NCBI GenBank assembly: GCA_013388455.1
Contig: JACAFF010000040.1
Coordinates: forward strand, 129,990-181,718
Length of the DNA stretch: 51,729 nt
Reading direction: 5' to 3'
DNA from: Nitrospirota bacterium
Lineage (GTDB): Bacteria > Nitrospirota > Thermodesulfovibrionia > Thermodesulfovibrionales > SM23-35
The notes under the pieces were generated by a model, which saw only the letters and a program-made list of their open reading frames with translations, did not search any database and was not told where the DNA came from. The position numbers and the translations under genes were made by a program. Shown piece by piece: positions 45,048 through 51,729 of this stretch. How positions within the stretch are numbered: position 1 is the stretch's first letter; every line of letters begins with the position of its first letter.

Positions 45048-45967
45048 GCTGTCACCTGAAATGCCAGACCAGCGGCACCTATTATCCCTGCATCATCCAT
45101 TAGTGAAGCTGGAATTATTTCTACCACCTCAAACAATGGTTTAAAAGCTCTTCTGGATGCCTCTCTTATTGCTTCTCGAATATAAATCTCCCATGCTCCA
45201 ATAAGACCTCCTGTAAGGATTATTGCACCAGGACTCATAAGATTAATAATATTTGCGATTCCGATCCCAAGATGTTTCCCAGCATTTTTCAGAATTTCTC
45301 TGGATAGAGAGTCTCCGTCAAGTGCTGCTTTATAAATATCCTCTGCTGTAAGTTTATAAAAATTACCATTACAATATTCCCTCAAAATACTCTCCCTGCC
45401 CTCTTCGAGGGCAGATATCGCCTTTGAAAGTATAGCTGTTGCAGATGCATACATCTCAAGACAGCCGTAATTCCCGCAGTTACATTTTTCACCATCAGTA
45501 ATTATAGTCATATGTCCAACCTCTGCTGAGATTTTCATTAAACGCCTTTCATATATAGCACCCCCGCCTATACCTGTTCCGAGGGTGAAAAGAAAAAAGT
45601 CTCTAAAATCTTTTCCAGCCCCAACCCACATTTCACCAAATGCAGCAGCATTTGCATCATTCTCTATAATGACTGGCACTTCAAATTTTGTTCTCAATTC
45701 ATCAACAAAATTTAACTTTTCTGCAACCTGAAGATTTGGTGAAATTAATACTTTATTATTTTTTTTATGTATAAGACCCGCAACACCAATGCCAATTCCA
45801 GCCACCTGATCTGATATAAGACTATCAACTACCTTAATCAAAGAATCAAGAATCTCTTCAGAGGTCAGCAGCTTCACTTTTTCTATGATTGATCCATCTC
45901 TTGAGATCAAACCTGCTCTCATATTTGTACCACCAATGTCTATTCCTATTGTATATTTTTTTCCCAT
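45044..45967 (-). CDS. ROK-family sugar kinase, glucokinase-like
   Basis: ROK proteins include glucokinases, N-acetylhexosamine kinases and transcription repressors. The 307-aa protein begins directly with the ATP-binding GIDIGGTNMRAGL and has no helix-turn-helix, so it is a kinase. It has a sugar-binding ENDANAAAFGE, a GTGIGGG phosphate loop and the zinc-binding ROK signature VGHMTI…CNCGNYGCLE. Glucose is the likeliest substrate, but mannose or GlcNAc/ManNAc remain possible. It lies 4 nt after the ferredoxin gene and overlaps lepB. Confidence 0.86.
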   Translation of the reverse strand: MGKKYTIGIDIGGTNMRAGLISRDGSIIEKVKLLTSEEILDSLIKVVDSLISDQVAGIGIGVAGLIHKKNNKVLISPNLQVAEKLNFVDELRTKFEVPVIIENDANAAAFGEMWVGAGKDFRDFFLFTLGTGIGGGAIYERRLMKISAEVGHMTIITDGEKCNCGNYGCLEMYASATAILSKAISALEEGRESILREYCNGNFYKLTAEDIYKAALDGDSLSREILKNAGKHLGIGIANIINLMSPGAIILTGGLIGAWEIYIREAIREASRRAFKPLFEVVEIIPASLMDDAGIIGAAGLAFQVTA

Positions 45968-45971
45968 TTCT

Positions 45972-46190
45972 CTATATATTCTCTTCCCTATATACTTCTA
46001 TTGCTATCTCTGGACACATCTGAGCACACATGCAACACCCTGTGCAATTTTCTTCATTTTCAACAGAAGCAGGAAAAAAACCTTTCGTATTGAAAGTCTC
46101 CTCTATAACTATAACATCTGAAGGGCATACATCTACGCAATAGCTACACCCTTTACAGAGTTCTTTATCTATTATAATTTTACCTTTCAT
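45972..46190 (-). CDS. 2[4Fe-4S] ferredoxin-type protein
   Basis: The 72-aa product carries two classic cluster motifs, CKGCSYCVDVCP and CTGCCMCAQMCP, so it should bind two [4Fe-4S] clusters. Its spacing and the IDKELCKGC start are like the delta subunit of 2-oxoacid:ferredoxin oxidoreductases. None of the catalytic subunits is in this window, so it may be a free electron carrier. The start is set at ATG 46190, overlapping recN by 11 nt. A longer frame upstream begins inside recN and has no support. Confidence 0.82.
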   Translation of the reverse strand: MKGKIIIDKELCKGCSYCVDVCPSDVIVIEETFNTKGFFPASVENEENCTGCCMCAQMCPEIAIEVYREENI

Positions 46191-47832
46191 ATAGAATAGC
46201 CCTCTCAAGTAGTTCTTTTGCGTGTTTGAGTGAAACATCCGTTATAGTACCACCAAGCATACGAGCTATTTCCTTCATCCTCTCATTATCTTTTAGTTCC
46301 TTCACTTCTACGTAAACCTTTTCTCCCTTCTGTTTTTTCTCGGTCTTGAGATGAAAATCGCCAACTGAGGCTATCTGCGGGAGATGTGTTGTGCACAGCA
46401 CCTGGTGTTTGCTCGATAGTGCTTTAAGTTTCCGAGCAACACTATGGGCTGTTTTTCCGCCAATCCCTGCGTCGACTTCATCAAAAATCAATACCGGTAT
46501 ACTGTCAAAATCTGAGAGAATACTCTTCAAAGCGAGCATTACTCTTGAGAGCTCTCCACCAGAAGCAATTTTCGCAAGTGGTTTAGGAGGCTCTCCTAAA
46601 TTAGCAGTAAATTTAAATTCTACCCTATCAATGCCATGAGGAGCAAGAGATTCTTCTTTAAGATCAACTAAAAATTGTGCATCACTAAAGGCGAGTTCTT
46701 TAAATTCTTTCTCTATCAAATCTTTCATCATTAAAGCAGTTTTTTGTCTTTTACCGGAAAGAGAACGTGCTGCATTTATAAGCATTTCCTCTTTTATTTT
46801 CAGTTCAGACTCTAATGCTTCAACTCTTTCATCAATAATTTCAAGGGATTTAAGTTCTTTTTCTGCACTTTCTTTGTAATTAATTATATTCATCATTCCT
46901 TCACCATATTTTTTTTCAAGCTTTTTAATTAAATCAAGTCTGTTCTCAACTTCCTCAAGTCTTGCTGGTTCAAGATCGTATCTGTTTTTATAACGTCTAA
47001 GCATATTAGAAGCATCCTCTATCAATGGGTTTGCCTCTTCAAGCATGCTAAGAATATCATTTGCATTCTGGTCTATTGCTGCGATTTCTTTTACCTTTGA
47101 TATGATTACAGAAAGCTTCTCAATACATGAATCATCATCTCCATAAATCATTGAATATGCAGTTTCAGCCAGTTCATTCAATTTACTCAGATTCGACAGA
47201 ATAGCTTTTTCCTCCAGAAGTTTCTCCTTTTCATCAATTTTCAATGAAGCAGAATCAATTTCCTGAATCTGAAATCTCAGAAGGTCAATCCTTTGTGCTC
47301 TATCTTTCAACTTCTGTTTTAAATCAGTTACCTCTTCCTTCAATAATGAAACCTCTGTATAAAGAGCACTGATTCTCTCTCTGTCATCTTTGAGTCTGCC
47401 GAAAGCATCAAGAAACTCTCTATGCATATCAAGAGAAAGAAGGCTCTGATGTTCATGCTGTCCATGAATATCCACAAGTTTTTTTCCAATTTCAGCAAGA
47501 CTCTGCATGCTAACCATTATATCATTTATATATGCTTTACTCTTTCCAGACGCAGAAATGTAACGTCTCAGGATAAGCCCTTCAGAAATGTCCAATCCAA
47601 TATCAGGCATTCGAATTCCGTCTATTTCGAAGTAAGCCTGGATAATCGCCTCTTTTTCACCAGATCTGACCAAATCTGATTGGGCTCTACTGCCAAGAGC
47701 AAGACTTAGAGCATCAACTAAAATTGACTTTCCGGCTCCAGTTTCACCTGTCAGAACATTTAATCCTGCTTCAAATCTAAGTCGTAAGTCATCAATAATT
47801 GCTAAATTTTTGATTCTGAGCTCTTTCAGCAT
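46180..47832 (-). CDS. recN: DNA repair protein RecN
   Basis: RecN is an SMC-like ATPase that acts early in double-strand-break repair. The 550-aa protein has the N-terminal LRIKNLAIIDDLRLRFEAGLNVLTGETGAGKS with Walker A GETGAGKS. A long coiled coil (~150-390) with a central break follows. The C-terminal half has the ABC signature ASGGELSRVMLAL and Walker B PVLIFDEVDAGIGG. All landmarks are intact. There is no clear Shine-Dalgarno sequence before the ATG. The downstream ferredoxin overlaps its end. Confidence 0.96.
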   Translation of the reverse strand: MLKELRIKNLAIIDDLRLRFEAGLNVLTGETGAGKSILVDALSLALGSRAQSDLVRSGEKEAIIQAYFEIDGIRMPDIGLDISEGLILRRYISASGKSKAYINDIMVSMQSLAEIGKKLVDIHGQHEHQSLLSLDMHREFLDAFGRLKDDRERISALYTEVSLLKEEVTDLKQKLKDRAQRIDLLRFQIQEIDSASLKIDEKEKLLEEKAILSNLSKLNELAETAYSMIYGDDDSCIEKLSVIISKVKEIAAIDQNANDILSMLEEANPLIEDASNMLRRYKNRYDLEPARLEEVENRLDLIKKLEKKYGEGMMNIINYKESAEKELKSLEIIDERVEALESELKIKEEMLINAARSLSGKRQKTALMMKDLIEKEFKELAFSDAQFLVDLKEESLAPHGIDRVEFKFTANLGEPPKPLAKIASGGELSRVMLALKSILSDFDSIPVLIFDEVDAGIGGKTAHSVARKLKALSSKHQVLCTTHLPQIASVGDFHLKTEKKQKGEKVYVEVKELKDNERMKEIARMLGGTITDVSLKHAKELLERAILYER

Positions 47833-47999
47833 TCATTGAGGGTAAAAAAATCAAATCCAGCAATAAGAGTGCCTCTGCAGCCCCTAACTTGAATCGGGGA
47901 ATTCAATCTCGTATCTTGAAGCAAGATTGCTCTGCACCTCGAAAGCATTCGTGGACTAACATTAGGTTCACTCATATTATATCTGGATCTGGATAATAA

Positions 48000-48290
48000 T
48001 TAATCATATGATGAATATCGTATTATAAATCCTTTCTGGTCACCAACGTATGGCTCCCACGTTACATCAATATGCGAAACCCTTGCCCCTGGAGGACCTT
48101 TATAACAGGATTGAATAGCTTTTTCAATAAGCATCTTTTCACCCTCAAAGAGTGCCTCAACCCTGCCATCTCTGAGATTTCTTACCCAACCATTTAGTCC
48201 AAGGCTACTGGCAATATCTCTTGTAAAGGCTCTATAAAAAACCCCTTGTACTCTTCCATCAATGAACAAGTGCGCCCTTGCCTCATTCAT
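48000..48290 (-). CDS. acyP: Acylphosphatase
   Basis: Acylphosphatases hydrolyse carboxyl-phosphate bonds such as those of acetyl- or carbamoyl-phosphate. The 96-aa protein has the signature GRVQGVFYRAFTRDIAS, with the phosphate-binding Arg, and GLNGWVRNLRDGRVEALFEG, with the catalytic Asn. Both are present. No Shine-Dalgarno sequence is seen. A TGaTATAAT extended -10 ends 12 nt before the ATG, so the leader is only a few nucleotides. The 167 bp between it and recN hold no gene. Confidence 0.95.
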   Translation of the reverse strand: MNEARAHLFIDGRVQGVFYRAFTRDIASSLGLNGWVRNLRDGRVEALFEGEKMLIEKAIQSCYKGPPGARVSHIDVTWEPYVGDQKGFIIRYSSYD

Positions 48291-48301
48291 GTTACAAAGA
48301 A

Positions 48302-48307
48302 ATTATA
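48302..48307 (-). promoter_or_regulatory. Extended -10 box of acyP
   Basis: TG-A-TATAAT on the minus strand with 11 nt between it and the acyP ATG. Confidence 0.45.
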
Positions 48308-48377
48308 TCATATTTGTCATGTGTTACTCATCTGTGAGACAGAATATGTATTATTCTGTATATAGTTGGATTTACGG

Positions 48378-48412
48378 TTAACCCGAAAAATGCAATTAGA
48401 ATAATGCATATG
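48378..48412 (-). repeat. Fragment of TTAA-bounded repeat (right end)
   Basis: A 35-bp copy of the right end, in inverse orientation, begins TTAACCCGAAAAATGCAATT and ends AATAATGCATATG. It matches copy A's right end at all but two positions. It overlaps the 3' end of the beta-propeller gene and contains its stop codon. Confidence 0.75.
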
Positions 48413-49445
48413 ACCATACTACCTTTTCTTGCTTTGGATCCCACTCTATTACACGCCCCTTTACTGGCTCAGAGACAATGATATTGCCATTTTCAAGCAG
48501 GACAGCCGTATGTGGACAGCTTGGAGATTGCGATTTCGCACCTTGTTTCCGTAGTTCAGTGGCACCCGTTTTCCATTTCGTCAAACCTTTTTCATCGACA
48601 GCAATCAAGAGGTTCCAGTTGCGCATACTTATCAATGTAAGCCCATCATTAAGCCGCTGGACTGAGTTTACATGTACCCAGTCATTGGCGTCTTTGCTTC
48701 GAATATCCTTATATTTGCTATTGGCATACTCGGTTTTTGCATACCATTTCCAGACTATCTCTCCCTTAGGATTCACTTCAAATACTTGAGGGTCTTTATA
48801 TGGAAATTCTGAAGCTTTTTCCGAACTCGCGCTTGCAATCAATGTATTGCCGTTTTGGAGCCTGTCAATATCGTGATCAACCAGTTTATTCTTGTATGAC
48901 CAGACTACCTTATGGTAACGGTTGATTTCGTAAATACCGTCATGGGCGCTAAGAACGAGTACATTATCGTTAGGCAACAATTCTACATCGCCTAAAAGCT
49001 TGGCATTCGGAAGCGAATGTTGCCATACAACTTTACCTTCAAGATTAGCTTCGACTATGCATTTACGATTACTGTCAGCAAATACTATATTGCCAGGCCA
49101 TGCTCGTTTCTTATCATATTTCTTAATAATCAAATCAGGGTAAGTTTGTTTCTCATTATTTTCAATATTTATATTCTTAGATTTGCGCGTTTTTCGAAAG
49201 TTTTGACTCTCTTCTTTGCTCACATATCTATCTCCGTCAGTATTCATAGCAGTAAACATTTTATTCAGTCCTTCGAATTCATGTTTGGATATTTTGTCAT
49301 CGCCATTTTTATCCATTCTAGCAACCCGTTGTGGCTGGGCATATAATGTTATAACTGCAACCAGAAGGTATCCTAATATGAATAAGCACATAGTAAAACT
49401 AAAAACCTTACGTATCATTTGAATAACAATATTAGTCAATTTCAT
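48396..49445 (-). pseudogene. Exported EF-hand / PQQ-like beta-propeller protein, 3'-truncated
   Basis: The 349-aa frame starts with a signal or anchor segment (~12-36). Two EF-hand loops follow, DKNGDDKISKHE and NTDGDRYVSKEE (~45-80). Then comes a beta-propeller of repeated blades (VVWQHSLPNA, NGNTLIASA, GEIVWKW, NGNIIVSEP) as in arylsulfotransferase-like/PQQ-repeat proteins. It ends abruptly at EKVVWSYALF in the middle of a blade. The last three residues and the stop are encoded by the repeat fragment at 48378-48412, so the true C-terminus appears to be lost. GAGGAGG supports the start. A shorter functional protein cannot be excluded. Confidence 0.65.
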
Positions 49446-49913
49446 TTTTACCTCCTCAATCTTAATATAGTATTGTCAAAAGTTTTTTCTCAAAAAGACT
49501 TAAAACACTTAATTATCAATGCATTGTTTATTTTTTGCTTGCCTCCCTTCTTGTCCCTCGCCAGCGGGGAATACTATAAAGATCCTTTGTTCCCCGCCAA
49601 AGGGGGATACTGTAAAGATATCTTTTGTTAGGGGATAATATTGTAACCTCCCTCTTAGTTTGTTTTCATATCCCGTACTTTTTCCCATGAAACTTTTGAT
49701 ATTACCCTTAATATTTTATTTCGCCGCTATGAATAGCGGCGATGGTATATCATGACCTAAAAGGGGGGCTGCGGTTGGCGGAAATGCACGAAGGGCATTT
49801 CTTGCGAAGCCGATGACCGCTTATCGGTTGCGGATAAAAGAAGTTGCCGAAGGCAATTGAGGGAAATCTTTGATTTCCCTTTTATCCGCTGTTATATGAA
49901 GTCGGTTCCTTCC
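49446..49913. other. 468-bp gene-free region with tandem repeats and strong hairpins
   Basis: No gene is seen. It holds a tandem pair at 49555-49630, a perfect hairpin at 49721-49742 (TCGCCGCTAT/ATAGCGGCGA), a hairpin at 49771-49820 (GCGGT…GAAATGC/GCATTTC…ACCGC), and the nested element at 49815-49927. The hairpins are more GC-rich than their surroundings. Confidence 0.65.
49555..49630. repeat. Two-unit imperfect tandem repeat (~38 bp each)
   Basis: Unit 1 (49555-49591) and unit 2 (49592-49630) share the pattern CGCCA..GGGG.ATACT.TAAAGAT…TTTGTT. They resemble the short GC-clustered repeats near 33.6 kb only in composition. Confidence 0.7.
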
Positions 49914-49927
49914 CTATATAAGCGGTC
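49815..49927. repeat. Nested inverted-repeat structure with three-way junction
   Basis: An outer perfect 10-bp stem, GACCGCTTAT (49815-49824) with ATAAGCGGTC (49918-49927), encloses an 11-bp stem GCGGATAAAAG/CTTTTATCCGC (49830-49840 with 49879-49889). Inside are two arms, TTGCC/GGCAA (49844-49856) and GGGAAATC/GATTTCCC (49861-49879, one base shared). It overlaps the end of the lipoprotein gene. It could be a structured RNA, a terminator or a mobile hairpin. Confidence 0.6.
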
Positions 49928-50437
49928 CTTTCAAAATCCGAATATCATCAATCCATGCAGTCCCTCTACCATTGATAACCAGATTAAGTTTCACATTGTC
50001 TGGATTCTCTCCTTTTTTCAGAAAGAACAGTGTTTCCTCTGTTGTCCAATCCGTGGTGCCAGTTAGGGGTGTCTGTAATCCTCGGGAGAAAAACTCGCCT
50101 TTGCCAGAAAAATGGCACCACATCTCAAATATACTTGACCTTCTACATCTTTTGTGCGAACCTTAGCTTGGTAAATTAGACGCGCATCCTCAATGTCTAT
50201 ATCGTCTGTCTCAAATAACCGTACCACTATGGGTTCACTCGCTGTAATTTTCAATGAGCCATTGCCGTCACTTGAAATTTCCTTATCAATCTGTACCCCA
50301 GACTGCGTGATGAGTCCCTCAAGGTTTTCAATGGGAAACCTTTTTAGCTCACTTACTTGTTTTGATTGTTTAGAACAACCGACTAAGGCAAAAACCATCG
50401 CCACACATATACATAAAGCCAATTTTCTCATATCCAT
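49914..50437 (-). pseudogene. Lipoprotein with frameshift, unknown function
   Basis: The upstream frame (50437-~50125) encodes MDMRKLALCICVAMVFALVGCSK, a lipoprotein signal with lipobox LVGC. About 80 residues follow before it changes to a nonsense tail after GQVYL. A second frame (~50123-49914) continues with MWCHFSGKGEFFS…DNVKLNLVINGRGTAWIDDIRILKGPL. Its end pattern G.AWIDDI.I is typical of jelly-roll carbohydrate-binding modules. One missing G near 50125 restores a single ~173-aa protein. AAGGAGG supports the start. A sequencing error would make it intact. It is flanked by hairpin-rich DNA. Confidence 0.7.
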
Positions 50438-50514
50438 GCTTCTTGCCTCCTTTCTTGTATTATTTTGGGTGAGTGCCGTAAGGCACGAACCTTTTATGCT
50501 GTGTTAGGCGAAGT

Positions 50515-51081
50515 TCAATGAAGTATAAAGTCAATATCCAATACGGATATTTCTCCGTCGCCATCTATATCTCCCTTAGTCAGAGTTTGGGCACATACAT
50601 GACAATTGTAAATTGTTTTCAAATATTTCTTCTCCAATAATGGTGGAATGAGATCATAAAATTTTCTTTCATTTGGATACTTTTCCTTGAAGAATTCATA
50701 GAGCCCCTTCGTACCTTTTGAAGAATTACACTGTCTACATGCCCACACTTGGTTATGAATACCTTGGATTTTGTCGCATGTTCTACATTCAAGTTTAATT
50801 TGCAAAGACCTTGGAACAATATGTTCTTTCTGAATATCACTTTCAGCCCCACAGTATATACACTTCTTTTCAGAATCAACCAACTGCCAGTCTTCATGAG
50901 TAATTTCTGACCATGATTTAGTGCCATTTTTCAATTCAAGGAACGTCTTTTTTATAAAACCATAATATCGTTGTTTCTTTGCTTCCTTTCCGTCAGATGT
51001 AGAAAAGGCTCTCCTAGCGATAATTTTTGCATATTGGTAATATATGAGGTTTCGGATTGTCTTTACATCTTTATCAGGCAT
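50515..51081 (-). CDS. HNH endonuclease with C-terminal EF-hand/dockerin-like loop
   Basis: The 188-aa protein has an HNH core at ~73-130. It has CIYCGAES, KEHIVPRS (the catalytic His), a second CRTC pair, and WACRQCNSSKGTKG, the last holding the Asn and zinc-binding Cys pair. The N-terminal ~60 residues are helical and basic. The last ~20 residues form a perfect EF-hand calcium loop, DIDGDGEISVLD, like a single dockerin repeat, preceded by CHVCAQTL. HNH proteins nick or cut DNA, and the role of the calcium loop is unknown. AGAGG lies before the ATG. It is oriented like the lipoprotein and separated from it by a small hairpin. Confidence 0.75.
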   Translation of the reverse strand: MPDKDVKTIRNLIYYQYAKIIARRAFSTSDGKEAKKQRYYGFIKKTFLELKNGTKSWSEITHEDWQLVDSEKKCIYCGAESDIQKEHIVPRSLQIKLECRTCDKIQGIHNQVWACRQCNSSKGTKGLYEFFKEKYPNERKFYDLIPPLLEKKYLKTIYNCHVCAQTLTKGDIDGDGEISVLDIDFILH

Positions 51082-51150
51082 TTTTCAAAAACCTCTTTTA
51101 TCATTTGAATTTCGCTTATCTCCTTCACAGACGACAATGTCGCCTTTTCT

Positions 51151-51613
51151 TCAATTTTGGAAGTATAGACGACTATGTCGGATATCCCTGATATCCCTCC
51201 CTATGTACTCCTTTCTTTTAATTATTTGATCCAACGGATTTTTAATCCTTGCGAAGTCTCTTGTACTTATATGTGTATATATTTCAGTGGTTTTTGAACT
51301 CTTGTGACCTAATAGTTCTTGAATATATCTTAGGTCTATTCCATTCTCTAAAAGATGTGTTGCGAATGAATGCTTGAGACTATGGATGGTTACATCTTTC
51401 CTTATCCCTGCCCGATTACAAGACATCTCAAATACACTTTGAGCAGTCCTTATGGTAATATTTCTTTCGCTATTTGGCTCAGGGAACAACCATTTCACCG
51501 GCTTATATTCTCTCCAATATTTCACTCAAGGTCTTTAAAGCAGAATAAACAAGTATTAGAATTGCCTTGTGCTTCAAATTATCCACTGAATCAAGTATTT
51601 TTGCAACTTCTTG
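51151..51613 (-). pseudogene. Broken tyrosine recombinase (integrase)
   Basis: The open frame from GTG 51525 to 51151 (124 aa) is the C-terminal catalytic half of a Xer/phage-type integrase. It has [18 protein letters not shown], the LLGHKSS box, and IYTHIS with the nucleophilic Tyr. The HxxR position reads HSLK, so Lys replaces the usual Arg. A TGA lies directly before the GTG. In another frame further upstream (~51613-51526) QEVAKILDSVDNLKHKAIL and [10 protein letters not shown] continue the same protein. There a segment between YSA and LKTL is missing and one extra A shifts the frame. The N-terminal domain is gone, replaced by an IS. Confidence 0.75.
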
Positions 51614-51729
51614 TATAAGTTAAAGACTTTTGCGACATTTCTCCATTTTCAATCAAATACTCTACAGGGCTTTTTAATCCCAAAGACTTATGTGGTCTCT
51701 GAGTATTATAAAAGATCATATAATCAGCA
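51591..51729 (-). mobile_element. 3' end of a DDE transposase gene (IS481/IS3-type), cut by window edge
   Basis: The last 45 codons of a transposase run off the window end. They contain YNTQRPHKSLGLKSPVEYL, the hallmark C-terminal segment of integrase-core (rve) transposases. A TGA follows at 51593-51591. The last residues read into sequence that is homologous to the integrase in another frame, so the IS end lies near 51614-51650. The family (IS481 or IS3) is judged from the motif only. Confidence 0.8.

Noticed and set aside
44094-45100. FMN riboswitch ahead of ribE
   Set aside because: The space upstream of ribE is filled by coding sequence of the small membrane protein and lepB, and no RFN-like structure is visible.
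50450-50515. True integron attC site after the HNH gene
   Set aside because: GCCTAAC is present next to the stop codon, but no GTTRRRY partner or complementary right arm follows the GTGCC/GGCAC hairpin.
1-51729. CRISPR array
   Set aside because: No series of regularly spaced identical repeats was found. The dispersed repeats are kilobases apart.

Overview
The window is AT-rich bacterial chromosome, most likely from a Gram-negative anaerobe of the Nitrospirota (Thermodesulfovibrio-like) or a nearby deep-branching lineage. This is inferred from low GC, a dnaJ-hspR-clpB stress operon, a stand-alone heptose-1-phosphate adenylyltransferase (so LPS is made), and many PAS/HD signalling proteins. 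The assignment rests on gene content and memory, not on a database search.

Layout. 1-5.5 kb: tRNA-Val, a TPR protein, a small Cys-rich protein, hisF, a secreted protein, galU, tRNA-Thr and a lysine-rich DUF4912 protein. 5.5-11.4 kb: polA, divergent from tig-clpP-clpX. 11.5-15 kb: a two-gene signalling unit made of a HEAT-like protein and a frameshifted, 3'-truncated HD-GYP protein. 15.6-20.3 kb: dciA-like DUF721 and rpmB, divergent from infB, then rbfA-nrnA. 20.3-26.2 kb: rpoD and the dnaJ-hspR-clpB operon with a visible HspR-type operator. 26.5-33.2 kb: a four-PAS hybrid histidine kinase, an HD protein, truA, an unknown conserved gene and hisD. 33.2-34.6 kb: wreckage of DNA-modification or helicase genes. 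34.6-41.1 kb: a long minus-strand envelope and isoprenoid cluster (uppS, cdsA, dxr, rseP, nudix, rfaE2) headed by an exported FG-GAP-like protein. 41.2-48.3 kb: ribE-ribBA-ribH-nusB, lepB, a ROK kinase, a ferredoxin, recN and an acylphosphatase. 48.4-51.7 kb: a decaying accessory island with a truncated beta-propeller protein, a frameshifted lipoprotein, an HNH nuclease ending in an EF-hand/dockerin-like loop, a broken tyrosine recombinase and the 3' end of an IS transposase.

Most of the window is core housekeeping. Three features deserve attention. First, a family of TTAA-bounded, imperfectly palindromic repeats has three complete copies and at least two fragments, and two of its members supply the stop codons of genes that look 3'-truncated. 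Second, several genes (polA, galU, truA, hisD, and with slightly longer leaders acyP and dnaJ) have a -10-like box only 5-12 nt before the start codon and no Shine-Dalgarno sequence, which suggests leaderless or near-leaderless expression. Third, the terminal island combines nested DNA/RNA hairpins, cassette-like gene ends and EF-hand motifs. I found no CRISPR array, rRNA or intact prophage.
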